DNA of 54,156 nucleotides from an uncultured Ignavibacterium sp. (GTDB lineage: Bacteria > Bacteroidota > Ignavibacteria > Ignavibacteriales > Ignavibacteriaceae). Shown here in pieces: positions 41,140 to 49,779 of the stretch; position 1 is the stretch's first letter, and the number at the start of each line of letters is the position of its first letter. Made by a program: the position numbers and the translations under genes. Where the stretch lies: NCBI GenBank assembly GCA_937125135.1, contig CAKZLD010000219.1:1-54156 (forward strand). The letters are read 5' to 3'. The notes beneath the pieces are model-generated. The model was not told the origin of the DNA, did no database searches, and saw nothing but the letters and a program-made list of their open reading frames with translations.

Positions 41140-41511
41140 TTATGCAAATACTACTGAATCAATATTTGTGAACACATTCTCACTACTGCTCTCTATCGGC
41201 AGTGCAGTAATTATTGTTCTATTTGGGATATTAACGATAAACGCAGTTGAGTTCATCATTACAAGTGAATCTCTTGAACCTTTTTGCTCAGCTTTATCAA
41301 CCGCTTCATTAATTTTCGTTAAGTCTTCATCACTTAACTTAATGTGTCTTTCTTCCAGTCTTTTGACAGCGTGATGAGAAAACTTAATTTTCTCCAGCTC
41401 TTGTTGAAAGATAGATTCAAAGCTATCTGATGAGCCACGATTATGTACCCGATTTCCTTCAAAGTTGTTTATCGGAAGGAAGGGTACTTGTATTCCATTT
41501 ATCTCATACAT
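41140..41511 (-). CDS. TIGR02530-type flagellar operon protein
   Basis: A 123-residue protein. The part from about residue 45, KFSHHAVKRLEERHIKLSDEDLTKINEAVDKAEQKGSRDSLVM, matches the small flagellar-operon family found between flgD and flgE in Bacillus and many other bacteria (TIGR02530). Its exact function is unknown; a role in hook assembly or its regulation is suggested by this fixed position. It has a GGAGG ribosome-binding site and follows flgD by 14 bases. Confidence 0.82.
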   Translation of the reverse strand: MYEINGIQVPFLPINNFEGNRVHNRGSSDSFESIFQQELEKIKFSHHAVKRLEERHIKLSDEDLTKINEAVDKAEQKGSRDSLVMMNSTAFIVNIPNRTIITALPIESSSENVFTNIDSVVFA

Positions 41512-41525
41512 TTTTTACCTCCGTT

Positions 41526-42197
41526 TTATGGATTTAATATTTCAGTTATATCTTTTAAGTTATATTCGACGCCATTTACAAGAAGTTTAGTCCCTAATTC
41601 TGTAAATCTGACACCATCAATTTTTCCAAATAGGAACAAGCTTACATCAATTGCATTTCCATTGTAATCATTTGCAATAACTTCAAATCTGTATTTACCA
41701 TTAGGAACTTTGTCACCTTTATTATCGGTAAAATCCCAGGAAAGTTTATTATCTCCTGCATTTCCGGAAACATTTTCTATTGTCTTGACCAATGCACCAT
41801 TTTCATTATAAATTTTTATAGTAACAGATTTTGCATTAGTACTTAAGTTATAACCAATGATTTGTTCGTTTTGTCCGACATAGTTAAACTCACTTTTATC
41901 AAGTTTTGCATTTTTTCCGATAAGAGTTGCAGCAAGAGTGTTATTAATAGATTGAGATAATAAATAGTTGGCATCAAGGCTTGTTTTCATTGATTCATTA
42001 AGATTAATTAATTGTTCGACAGAAGTAAACTGTGCAAGCTGAGCAGCGAACTCTGCTGATTCCATCGGATTTAGTGGATCTTGATTTTTCATTTGAGTTA
42101 ACATTAATTTCAGGAAATCATCTTTCCCCATTACATTTTTATTCTTCTGCTGATTTCCATTTATTGAACCATAGCTAGTTAAACTACCAGTCAACAT
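41526..42197 (-). CDS. flgD: hook cap / scaffold protein FlgD
   Basis: A 223-residue protein. The N-terminal motif GKDDFLKLMLTQMKNQDPLNPMESAEFAAQLAQFTSVEQL is the definitive FlgD signature; the C-terminal half is the FlgD beta domain (VKTIENVSGNAGDNKLSWDFTDNKGDKVPNGKYRFEV). FlgD caps the growing hook while FlgE is added and is later lost. It follows fliK by 9 bases. Confidence 0.95.
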   Translation of the reverse strand: MLTGSLTSYGSINGNQQKNKNVMGKDDFLKLMLTQMKNQDPLNPMESAEFAAQLAQFTSVEQLINLNESMKTSLDANYLLSQSINNTLAATLIGKNAKLDKSEFNYVGQNEQIIGYNLSTNAKSVTIKIYNENGALVKTIENVSGNAGDNKLSWDFTDNKGDKVPNGKYRFEVIANDYNGNAIDVSLFLFGKIDGVRFTELGTKLLVNGVEYNLKDITEILNP

Positions 42198-42206
42198 TTT
42201 TGTCTC

Positions 42207-45200
42207 CTATGCTAAATATTCGATTGTATTATAACCGAGATTCCTTTGTTTTACTTCATCAGTTTTATCTTCGTTCTGGAGGATATTTTTATTATTTCCG
42301 TTTTTTCTCTTTTGATTTGCACTGTTTTGACCTTTGTGCTCTTCAGATCCGAGATAAACATTCAGATTTTGTGGATTCAAACCTTCTTGTCTGAGAGATT
42401 CTCTTAAGTGAGTTAAGTTCGACAAAATAATATTCTTTGCTTGTTCTGATTGTACTTCTATCTTGGCAGAGACAATGTTTTCAGAGTTATCAATTGTGAT
42501 TTTAACTCTGCCAAGTTCCTCTGGATAAAGTCTTAATTCAACCGAGTTGTTATTTTTGAATAGATTATTTAGTTCTGCACGATAATTTAGATTATTTTCA
42601 TTTAGAGTTTTTACAAAATTCTCTAAAGACTTTGATTCAATAAATTTATTAAATTCAAATTTCTTCGTATCAATATTAAGTTCGTTATTAGACTTCATTG
42701 ATACTGAAGAAATCTTCTTATCAAGCCCTGAAACAGTGTTCCTGAAATCAATATTAATTTCTTCGTCAACATTGTGGTTTTCTTTGATTAAAGTGCTTTT
42801 GCTTTCCTGATAAGAATTTTTAGAACCATCTTCCTGCTGATTGTTAAATTCATTCTTAGCTTCGTTATTCAATAGTTCTTTATTAGGAACATTAATCTTT
42901 TCAGCACTTATCTTTGTTTCTTTTTGATTATCAGAATTGATTTTCAGAGTTTGTGAAAATGACTGCTTATTCTCTGAACTTTCTTGATTAAATCCAACAA
43001 CACCTTTAGGTGGCTTTTCACTTACAATTCTTATATGATTATCGTTTGACGAATATTCTTTCTGAATTTTAATGATATTACTTTCGGTTCTTAAGTTAAT
43101 TCCTTCATTCTTATTTAATCCGTCAACTGATTTAGTATTAATAGTTTGAATTTTTTGTTCAGTTTTATGAAAATCTGAATTTGGTTTCGAGTCTTCCATT
43201 GAAATTGATTTATTCTTTTGAGTTTGGTTATCTGAAGAAACGGATTTTGAAGCAATATCAACTTTTAATGATTTGATATCTTGATTTGTCAATGTTTTGT
43301 TGTTTTCGGATTTATTTTCAGTTTGGTTTTGCAAGTCGTTTATGTTTAAGTCAGTTAAGGATGATTTTTGTTTTTCAAATGACTTAATTGAAGAAGTCAA
43401 TTCGGTGTTTTGATTTTTAATTTCCGCTAAACGATTTAAATCGGTTTTGCTCTTGCTTGTAAACTCAAAATTTCTATTTATATCCTTTGAAAAATTTTGC
43501 TTTAAAGAACCAGTTGAAGATTCAGAATCTTTAATTGATGAATCGTTAATTGATGAATCGTTAATTTTTAATTTAGTTACAGATTTGTATGTACTAAAAT
43601 CGTCCGGATTTCTAAATAAGCTTTTATCTGGTTTAACATTTAATGGCTCACTTGGTTTATCTGTAACATTATCTAAGATTAAAGATTTATTTGTTGATTG
43701 ACGATTTTTTATTTCAAAATTCTCAGTCAATAATTCATTATCATTAAAACTAATCTTAACATTTTTTGTTTCGGTATCAGTATATGACGGTTTGAAATTA
43801 TTTGAAACAGACTGATCTTCGTTGGAGGTACTAATGTTTGGTTTGATATTTTCAATTTTAGAATTTGAATTTTGACTATCAAAAGTATCGTTTAGATAAT
43901 TCCCAGTAACTTTATTTGTAACATTTTCAAAATTGTTTTGAATTGAACGATTTGTTGAAACTACTTCTGAAGCTTTAATATCAGATTTTATATTTAATTC
44001 GTTTGCAGGAATTTTTATTGCTTTTACATCCGACTCGTTTTTGGGATTAACAACAAAGTCATTTCGCTGATTTAGTTTAATATTTTCAAAGTTTATTGAT
44101 TTGTCACTCGACTGAATATTTTTAATCTCAGTTTGATTTTTTAATATTGGATTATCATCATTAGTAAGTTCGATACTTCTTAAATCCCTATCCACAATAA
44201 CTGTTTTATTGTTATTCCTAATCGGATTAACTTCAGTAGAAACATTATTTTGTTGGATTGATTGGTTACTTTCTTCTTTTTGATTTAATACTGTTTTCTG
44301 ACCGTTTATTTTTTCTAAATTTAACTTGGAAACAGTAGAAAGTTCTGATTGAACACTTGCTTTATTATATGAAATTGCTCTAAAAAGATTTTGCAATTGT
44401 CTGTCTGATATGAAAGTATCATTTTGATTTAGACCAGTACCAGCATCAATGATTTCATTTTGCTGAGACTGTTGATTAGTAATTACTTTGACAGTTATAT
44501 CATTTTTATTTGTTGTCTGATTGCTTTCGAGTGCTTTTGTAATATCGGTTATAATTTCAGGGTTAACTGATGATTTTGTAGAGACCGTATTTGATCTATC
44601 TGTCTGAATAATAATTTTTATTTGAGGATTGTCAGAATTTTTTGAACTTGATTTTTCAATTTTTGAAACAGGATTTAATAAATCATTTTCTTGTTTCTGA
44701 GTATTAGAAATCAGTTCAGTAATTGACTTTTGCTCGGTTTTAATTTCAGTAGAATGTGCTTTTATTGTTTGCTCAATACTACTATTCTTAACAGAATGAG
44801 TTTCATTCGAATGTTTATAATTTGTCTCACCACTCTTAACTTTTTCAGTAGTGGAAATTAATTCTTCTTTAAGTTGGTCATCCTTCACCGTAGTCTCAAA
44901 TACAATATCACTTTTTGGTTGAGGAATAACAGAATCATTATTGAATTTTCTTTCCGAACTATCCTGATTTTTTAATTGAATATTTTGCAAGATAGTTTGG
45001 TCTTCATCGTTCGCTAAATTTTTATTTTCAGAAGGAAATAACTTCCTTTCTGTTTTTTCAGCTTGAGGTAAATGCTCTATAATTTCTGAACTCGTTTTTG
45101 AAAGATAATTCTTACTATCAGAGTTATTATCTGGAATAAATTGATGTTCAGATTTAAGTTCATTGTTGAGAGTTTGAATTTGTGTCTTGTTATTTTCTTT

Positions 45201-45818
45201 GATGTCCGGTTTATCCTGAGTAATTATTGATGGAATCACCTGAGATAATATCTCAAATAACACTTTTTTACCAGCTGCGCTAAGAGTCAATGAGAAAGCA
45301 GACTCATTTTCAATAGTTTCAAAAAGAAATTTTTCAATGTTTGGAATGTGAGAGCTATCTACATTTTGAGATAAAATGAAATTTTTAGAAAAAAGTTTTA
45401 ATTCAACATTTTCAGATAAATTATTTTTCTCAACCAGTAGTTTTATCAGATTAGAAAAACTGTTTACAAATTGTTGAGGTGAGTAAATAATCTTTTCCGT
45501 TTCGCTGATCTTTTGATTATTAGAATTATCCTCTTCAAAAAATAATTTTGACAAAGAAACGATTGGATCATTTGTCTCTTTGAAATTTGTATTCGACAAT
45601 ATTACATTTGAATCAAAACTATAATTGATAAAAACACTTTTATAATCAATCAAGTTGCCGCCAATATGCTCTGGTATCAAGCCTAATTTTTCAGAATCAT
45701 TATTTACATTCATTATCTCTGAGAAAAGAAATCCGAACATCTTTTCTGAGTTTTCTGATTTACCTGAGTGTTCAGAATTTACTAACGGTTTTGACAAAAA
45801 GAGTGTGTTGATTAGCAT
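42207..45818 (-). CDS. fliK: very long hook-length control protein FliK
   Basis: A 1203-residue protein, roughly two to three times the usual FliK length (about 400). The C-terminal ~100 residues hold the FliK C-domain (VELRLYPEELGRVKITIDNSENIVSAKIEVQSEQ...LRESLRQEGLNPQNLNVYLG), which acts on FlhB. The rest is low-complexity, dominated by Asn, Ser, Lys, Gln, Thr and Glu, with no folded domain that I can see, and includes a 15-base tandem duplication near 43545-43575. It lies between the MotE-like gene and flgD, the standard FliK position. The long disordered part would act as the molecular ruler. Confidence 0.88.
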   Translation of the reverse strand: MLINTLFLSKPLVNSEHSGKSENSEKMFGFLFSEIMNVNNDSEKLGLIPEHIGGNLIDYKSVFINYSFDSNVILSNTNFKETNDPIVSLSKLFFEEDNSNNQKISETEKIIYSPQQFVNSFSNLIKLLVEKNNLSENVELKLFSKNFILSQNVDSSHIPNIEKFLFETIENESAFSLTLSAAGKKVLFEILSQVIPSIITQDKPDIKENNKTQIQTLNNELKSEHQFIPDNNSDSKNYLSKTSSEIIEHLPQAEKTERKLFPSENKNLANDEDQTILQNIQLKNQDSSERKFNNDSVIPQPKSDIVFETTVKDDQLKEELISTTEKVKSGETNYKHSNETHSVKNSSIEQTIKAHSTEIKTEQKSITELISNTQKQENDLLNPVSKIEKSSSKNSDNPQIKIIIQTDRSNTVSTKSSVNPEIITDITKALESNQTTNKNDITVKVITNQQSQQNEIIDAGTGLNQNDTFISDRQLQNLFRAISYNKASVQSELSTVSKLNLEKINGQKTVLNQKEESNQSIQQNNVSTEVNPIRNNNKTVIVDRDLRSIELTNDDNPILKNQTEIKNIQSSDKSINFENIKLNQRNDFVVNPKNESDVKAIKIPANELNIKSDIKASEVVSTNRSIQNNFENVTNKVTGNYLNDTFDSQNSNSKIENIKPNISTSNEDQSVSNNFKPSYTDTETKNVKISFNDNELLTENFEIKNRQSTNKSLILDNVTDKPSEPLNVKPDKSLFRNPDDFSTYKSVTKLKINDSSINDSSIKDSESSTGSLKQNFSKDINRNFEFTSKSKTDLNRLAEIKNQNTELTSSIKSFEKQKSSLTDLNINDLQNQTENKSENNKTLTNQDIKSLKVDIASKSVSSDNQTQKNKSISMEDSKPNSDFHKTEQKIQTINTKSVDGLNKNEGINLRTESNIIKIQKEYSSNDNHIRIVSEKPPKGVVGFNQESSENKQSFSQTLKINSDNQKETKISAEKINVPNKELLNNEAKNEFNNQQEDGSKNSYQESKSTLIKENHNVDEEINIDFRNTVSGLDKKISSVSMKSNNELNIDTKKFEFNKFIESKSLENFVKTLNENNLNYRAELNNLFKNNNSVELRLYPEELGRVKITIDNSENIVSAKIEVQSEQAKNIILSNLTHLRESLRQEGLNPQNLNVYLGSEEHKGQNSANQKRKNGNNKNILQNEDKTDEVKQRNLGYNTIEYLA

Positions 45819-46357
45819 TATTCAAACCTTGTTAATTTGTGAACATATTCTGATTCAAGAAACGAGATGATTTTTGCTGCCTTTTTTTGTTTCATAGCAT
45901 AAATGATATCTCTCGCTTGATTATCGGAATAATTTTTTAATAGTTTAGAAGCCTGAGCCGGAGGCAGATTTTCAACCAATTTGACAGTCTTTTTCAACCA
46001 AGCAGAATATGCAGAGTCTCTTTTAGCTTTCTCAACTAAATTTTTGTTAACCTCTGAGTTTGATTTTTCGTCTGTTTTATTTTCTGTTATCGATTGATCT
46101 TTTTGATTAAAATTATTTTGGAAACCATTAAGTCCAGTTTTGTCAACTAAGGTTGTATCACTCTCGGATTGAGAATTATTCACAGTAACAGTATCTTTAA
46201 TCGCCAAAGAATCTGCAGCAGCGAGTGATTGATTGTCCAACCTTGGAGAGAAGTCGAATTGGAAAATGTTGTTATAAAGAGTGTTTAGATAAACCAACAT
46301 TCCAGTAACAAATAGGAAAGCAAAAACAAACGGAATTACTATTGCAATATTTTTCAT
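45818..46357 (-). CDS. MotE-like protein (YlxF position)
   Basis: A 179-residue protein with one N-terminal membrane helix (IAIVIPFVFAFLFVTGMLVYL), a Ser/Asn/Asp-rich periplasmic-looking linker and a C-terminal MgtE-N-like helical domain (LPPAQASKLLKNYSDNQARDIIYAMKQKKAAKIISFL). This layout matches the MotE/YlxF proteins encoded between fliJ and fliK in many bacteria. Possible role in stator or motor stability. It overlaps fliJ by 4 bases and fliK by one. Confidence 0.75.
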   Translation of the reverse strand: MKNIAIVIPFVFAFLFVTGMLVYLNTLYNNIFQFDFSPRLDNQSLAAADSLAIKDTVTVNNSQSESDTTLVDKTGLNGFQNNFNQKDQSITENKTDEKSNSEVNKNLVEKAKRDSAYSAWLKKTVKLVENLPPAQASKLLKNYSDNQARDIIYAMKQKKAAKIISFLESEYVHKLTRFE

Positions 46358-46788
46358 ATTCTTTCTCTCATAAAGTTTTGAATTGCTAATTCGTCAAACA
46401 TTTTCATTTCAATTTTATTTTCTTCTTTTTCAAATTCTGCTTTTTTGAGTTCCTCATATTGTTCTATTATCTTTTTTTCTTTAGAATAAATTTGAAGTTG
46501 TTTGATTTTATTCTCTTTTTCTTTTTCAAGCAGAAGTATTTCCTTTTCAATATCTTTTATTTTAGATATTAAAGTGATTTTATAATTCTGTAAGAACTGC
46601 ATTTGGGAAGAACTTATTCTTTGAAGCTTGAAATTTCTGAGTGAATCAAGTTCCTGAATCAGTTTTTCTCTTTCGGAAATTTTTTCATTTATTCTGGAGT
46701 TGACCTGCGCTATTTCTCTTTTCACCTTTGATTCAAGGTTTTCTTTTACTTTTTTTACCGATTCAAGATTGAATTTGAATTTGGACAT
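46354..46788 (-). CDS. fliJ: flagellar export protein FliJ
   Basis: About 144 residues of continuous charged coiled coil (FNLESVKKVKENLESKVKREIAQVNSRINEK...), as FliJ, the stalk-like partner of the export ATPase FliI. The ORF track starts at a TTG at 46806; ATG 46788 gives MSKFKFNLESVKKVK, the normal FliJ start, and follows the fliI stop by about seven bases. Sequence conservation is weak but position after fliI is decisive. Confidence 0.87.
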   Translation of the reverse strand: MSKFKFNLESVKKVKENLESKVKREIAQVNSRINEKISEREKLIQELDSLRNFKLQRISSSQMQFLQNYKITLISKIKDIEKEILLLEKEKENKIKQLQIYSKEKKIIEQYEELKKAEFEKEENKIEMKMFDELAIQNFMRERI

Positions 46789-46795
46789 AATCAAC

Positions 46796-48112
46796 TCATA
46801 ACTCAATTATATTATTTAATCTATCTATTGTTGATCTGAAATCAGTTTTTTCAAACATATCCTGTTTAATGAAAGATTTAAGTTGACCAATTTTAGATAA
46901 TGAATGATCAATCTGAGGATTGCTTCCTTTCACATAAGCACCAATGTTAATTAAATCTTCTGCTTCTTTATAAGTTGCTAAAATTTCATTGAAAATTCTT
47001 ACTCTGTCCCAATGTTCTTTTGAAACTATATCCGGCATTACTCTGCTAATACTTTGCAGAGGGTCTATCGCTGGATAAATTCCGCTGTTCGCTAATTTTC
47101 TTGACAGCACAATGTGACCATCCAAAATTGATCTTACGGAATCAGCAATTGGTTCGGTCATATCATCGCCATCTACCAAAACAGTGTACAAGCCCGTTAT
47201 TGATCCTTGTTTTGAAGTACCAGCTCTTTCTAAAAGTTTTGGTAATGTGGCAAAAACACTTGGTGTATAACCTTTGGTGGTCGGTGGTTCACCTATTGCT
47301 AAACCAATTTCTCTTTGAGCCATTGCAAATCGGGTTACTGAATCCATCATTAGTAAAACGTCCATTCCGAGATCGCGGAAATATTCTGCGATAGTCGTAG
47401 CGAGAAAAGCACCTTTCATTCTCAATAGAGCAGATTTATCGCTTGTTGCCACAACTACAACAGACTTTTTTAATCCCTCTTCACCTAAATCTCTTTCAAT
47501 AAATTCTCTTACTTCTCTTCCTCTTTCACCTGTAAGAGCAATTACATTTATATCAGCATTAGTATTTCTTGCAATCATACCCAACAAAACACTTTTTCCG
47601 ATGCCACTGCCTGCAAAAATTCCGACTCGCTGACCTTTTCCGATGGTGAGAAGTCCGTCAATTGATCTAACGCCAGTTTGTAATGGAGTATCTATTCTTT
47701 TTCTATGAAGTGGTGATGGTGGTTGTCTATGAATTGAACGGAATGATGAATACTTAATATCTCCTTTTCCATCCATCGGACATCCTAATCCATCGATAAC
47801 TCTTCCTAATAACTCTTTACCAACTCCTATTGAAAATGGTCTTCCTTCTGCAATAATTTCTGATTTGGGTGCGATACTATGCACATCATCTAAAGCAATT
47901 GATAAAACTTTTCCATCCTTGAATCCGACAACTTCAGACCTGCAAATTAGGTTGCCATCTTTATCAATAATCTTGCAAGTTTCTCCGAGTGAAACATTTG
48001 GACCAATTGATACAATTATCAATCCGATTACATCAGTAACTTTACCACTGAGTCTTATAGTATCAGTGTTTTGAACTACTGAAACATATTTTGAGTAAAG
48101 GTTATCAATCAT
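46796..48112 (-). CDS. fliI: flagellar export ATPase FliI
   Basis: About 438 residues, of the F1-beta-like type III ATPase family. Walker A GIFAGSGIGKSVLLGMIARN, Walker B DVLLMMDSVTRFAMAQREIGLAIGEPPTTKGYTPSVFATLP and GLYTVLVDGDDMTEPIADSVRSILDGHIVLSR are all present. It unfolds or releases export substrates, powered with FliH and FliJ. The ORF-track start is a TTG (48124); the ATG at 48112 has a GAGGA ribosome-binding site just upstream and is chosen. Confidence 0.96.
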   Translation of the reverse strand: MIDNLYSKYVSVVQNTDTIRLSGKVTDVIGLIIVSIGPNVSLGETCKIIDKDGNLICRSEVVGFKDGKVLSIALDDVHSIAPKSEIIAEGRPFSIGVGKELLGRVIDGLGCPMDGKGDIKYSSFRSIHRQPPSPLHRKRIDTPLQTGVRSIDGLLTIGKGQRVGIFAGSGIGKSVLLGMIARNTNADINVIALTGERGREVREFIERDLGEEGLKKSVVVVATSDKSALLRMKGAFLATTIAEYFRDLGMDVLLMMDSVTRFAMAQREIGLAIGEPPTTKGYTPSVFATLPKLLERAGTSKQGSITGLYTVLVDGDDMTEPIADSVRSILDGHIVLSRKLANSGIYPAIDPLQSISRVMPDIVSKEHWDRVRIFNEILATYKEAEDLINIGAYVKGSNPQIDHSLSKIGQLKSFIKQDMFEKTDFRSTIDRLNNIIEL

Positions 48113-48743
48113 TGTTTTCCTCAAAATAAGTTTCTATCTGACGTTTAATGTTTTCAATTTGTGATGAAATTCTACCATCTGCTTTTCCAATTTCTGTCTC
48201 GATTAGACAGCCGCCTTTTTCTATTCTTTCATCAGCTTCTAATCGAATATTTCCGGATGATAATTTTTTGTTTATCACTGCTAAATGGGATTCCACTAAA
48301 TTCAAATCTGATGGATTTAGCTTAATGATTGCTTCATTAGCAGAAGTCAATTTTTTCAACGCCTCTTCAACCACTTTAAGTACAGGTGAATCTTTTTCAA
48401 CTTCACGACGAATAATTTTCTCAGCTATTTGAAAAGATAATTGGAGTACAAATTCATTTATTCTCTCAATTTGTTCCTTGATTTGACAATCAATTTTTGA
48501 AGTAATTAAGTCCAAAAGATTGTATGCTTCCTTTAATTTTTCTGAATACTCTTTCTGCAAGCGATTGATAGCCTCTTTTTGACCTTCATTAAATCCTTTT
48601 ATAAATTGATTATGAAGTTCAATTTCAATCTGTTTCTGCTGAATTTCGATATTGTCATTTTGAGGAACTAAATTCAGAACCTCGTTGAGTTTAATTCCTT
48701 TAACTTTGTTCGATGAACCATTGAGTATGATTTTCTCAGACAT
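48105..48743 (-). CDS. fliH: flagellar export regulator FliH
   Basis: About 212 residues. A central coiled coil (QFIKGFNEGQKEAINRLQKEYSEKLKEAYNLLDLI) and a C-terminal domain (FVLQLSFQIAEKIIRREVEKDS...LIETEIGKADGRISSQIENIKRQIETYF) fit FliH, which binds FliI. The ORF track start (48767) would overlap fliG by 32 bases; ATG 48743 with an AGAGGA site is preferred. The FliH family is poorly conserved overall, but the position between fliG and fliI is diagnostic. Confidence 0.9.
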   Translation of the reverse strand: MSEKIILNGSSNKVKGIKLNEVLNLVPQNDNIEIQQKQIEIELHNQFIKGFNEGQKEAINRLQKEYSEKLKEAYNLLDLITSKIDCQIKEQIERINEFVLQLSFQIAEKIIRREVEKDSPVLKVVEEALKKLTSANEAIIKLNPSDLNLVESHLAVINKKLSSGNIRLEADERIEKGGCLIETEIGKADGRISSQIENIKRQIETYFEENND

Positions 48744-49779
48744 ACATATCCTCTTTGCTTCCACCACTAATTACTATTTCACCACTTTCTTCAAGATTCT
48801 TTACAACATCAATAATTTTTGCCTGAGCCGATTCAACCTCTTTCAATCGAACCATACCCATATATTGAAGTTCCTCTTTCAACAAATCAGCTGCACGTTC
48901 AGACATATTCTTAAATATTTTCTCTTTGAGTTTCTCATCTGCAATCTTCAATGAGAGAGCGAGATCTTTTCGATCAACTTCTTTAAGAATTTTCTGAATG
49001 TCTTTATCAGCGATGTTTATAATATCCTCAAATAAGAACATTTGTCGTTTTATTTCTTGAGTAACATCGGGATCCCACATTTCAAAGTTTTGAAGAATTT
49101 CTTTTGTAAGCTTTACGTTCATTTTATTAAGTATAGTTGCTATACTTTTTGTACCGCCAATTTTAGTAACAGTTTGATTGAGAGAGCTTCCGGCCAATTC
49201 ATCAACAATTTTTTCAATTTGTTTTAATGTGCTTGGAGCTACTTTCCCTAAAGTTGCGATTCTGAATGCTACATCTGACCTGAGGTCTGCAGGTAATTCT
49301 CTTAAAGCTTCAGCAGTTTTATCTGGACTTAAATGAGAGAGGATTAATGCAATTGTCTGTGGATGTTCTTTACTAAGAAAACTGACTAACTGTGCTGAAT
49401 CAGCTTTTTTCAGGAAATCAAATCCTTTCATAGTAGTAAGGGATTTAACTTTTTCTATAATCTCTTGTGCTTTTGCAACTCCAAGCGATTTTTCTAAAAG
49501 CATTTGAGCGTATTCAATTCCGCCTTCAAGTACATATTCTCTGGCTATCACCATTTCGTGGAATTCTTTAACAATATCATCAACAACTTTTGAGGAGACG
49601 TTTTTAATTTTTGCTATCTCTGTGGATATTTTTTCAACCTGTTCTGAATCCAGATATTTCATTATAGAAGCTGCTGTTTCAACATCTATTGCAAGGAATA
49701 ACAATGCTGCTTTACGAATGCCTGATACAGGTTCAGCCGTTGAAACATCTGGAGCTGGGTTATTTGCTTTATTACTCAT
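48736..49779 (-). CDS. fliG: flagellar switch protein FliG
   Basis: A 347-residue rotor protein with N-terminal (GIRKAALLFLAIDVETAASIMKYL), middle (LSKEHPQTIALILSHLSPDKTAEALRELP) and C-terminal torque domains (LFEDIINIADKDIQKILKEVDRKDLALSLKIADEKLKEKIF with the charged face that contacts MotA). Length is normal. It overlaps fliF by 8 bases and fliH by 8. Confidence 0.96.
   Translation of the reverse strand: MSNKANNPAPDVSTAEPVSGIRKAALLFLAIDVETAASIMKYLDSEQVEKISTEIAKIKNVSSKVVDDIVKEFHEMVIAREYVLEGGIEYAQMLLEKSLGVAKAQEIIEKVKSLTTMKGFDFLKKADSAQLVSFLSKEHPQTIALILSHLSPDKTAEALRELPADLRSDVAFRIATLGKVAPSTLKQIEKIVDELAGSSLNQTVTKIGGTKSIATILNKMNVKLTKEILQNFEMWDPDVTQEIKRQMFLFEDIINIADKDIQKILKEVDRKDLALSLKIADEKLKEKIFKNMSERAADLLKEELQYMGMVRLKEVESAQAKIIDVVKNLEESGEIVISGGSKEDMYV

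Noticed and set aside
43440-43701. Repeated LIDES plus-strand ORF in fliK
   Set aside because: It arises from the 15-base tandem duplication read on the wrong strand.
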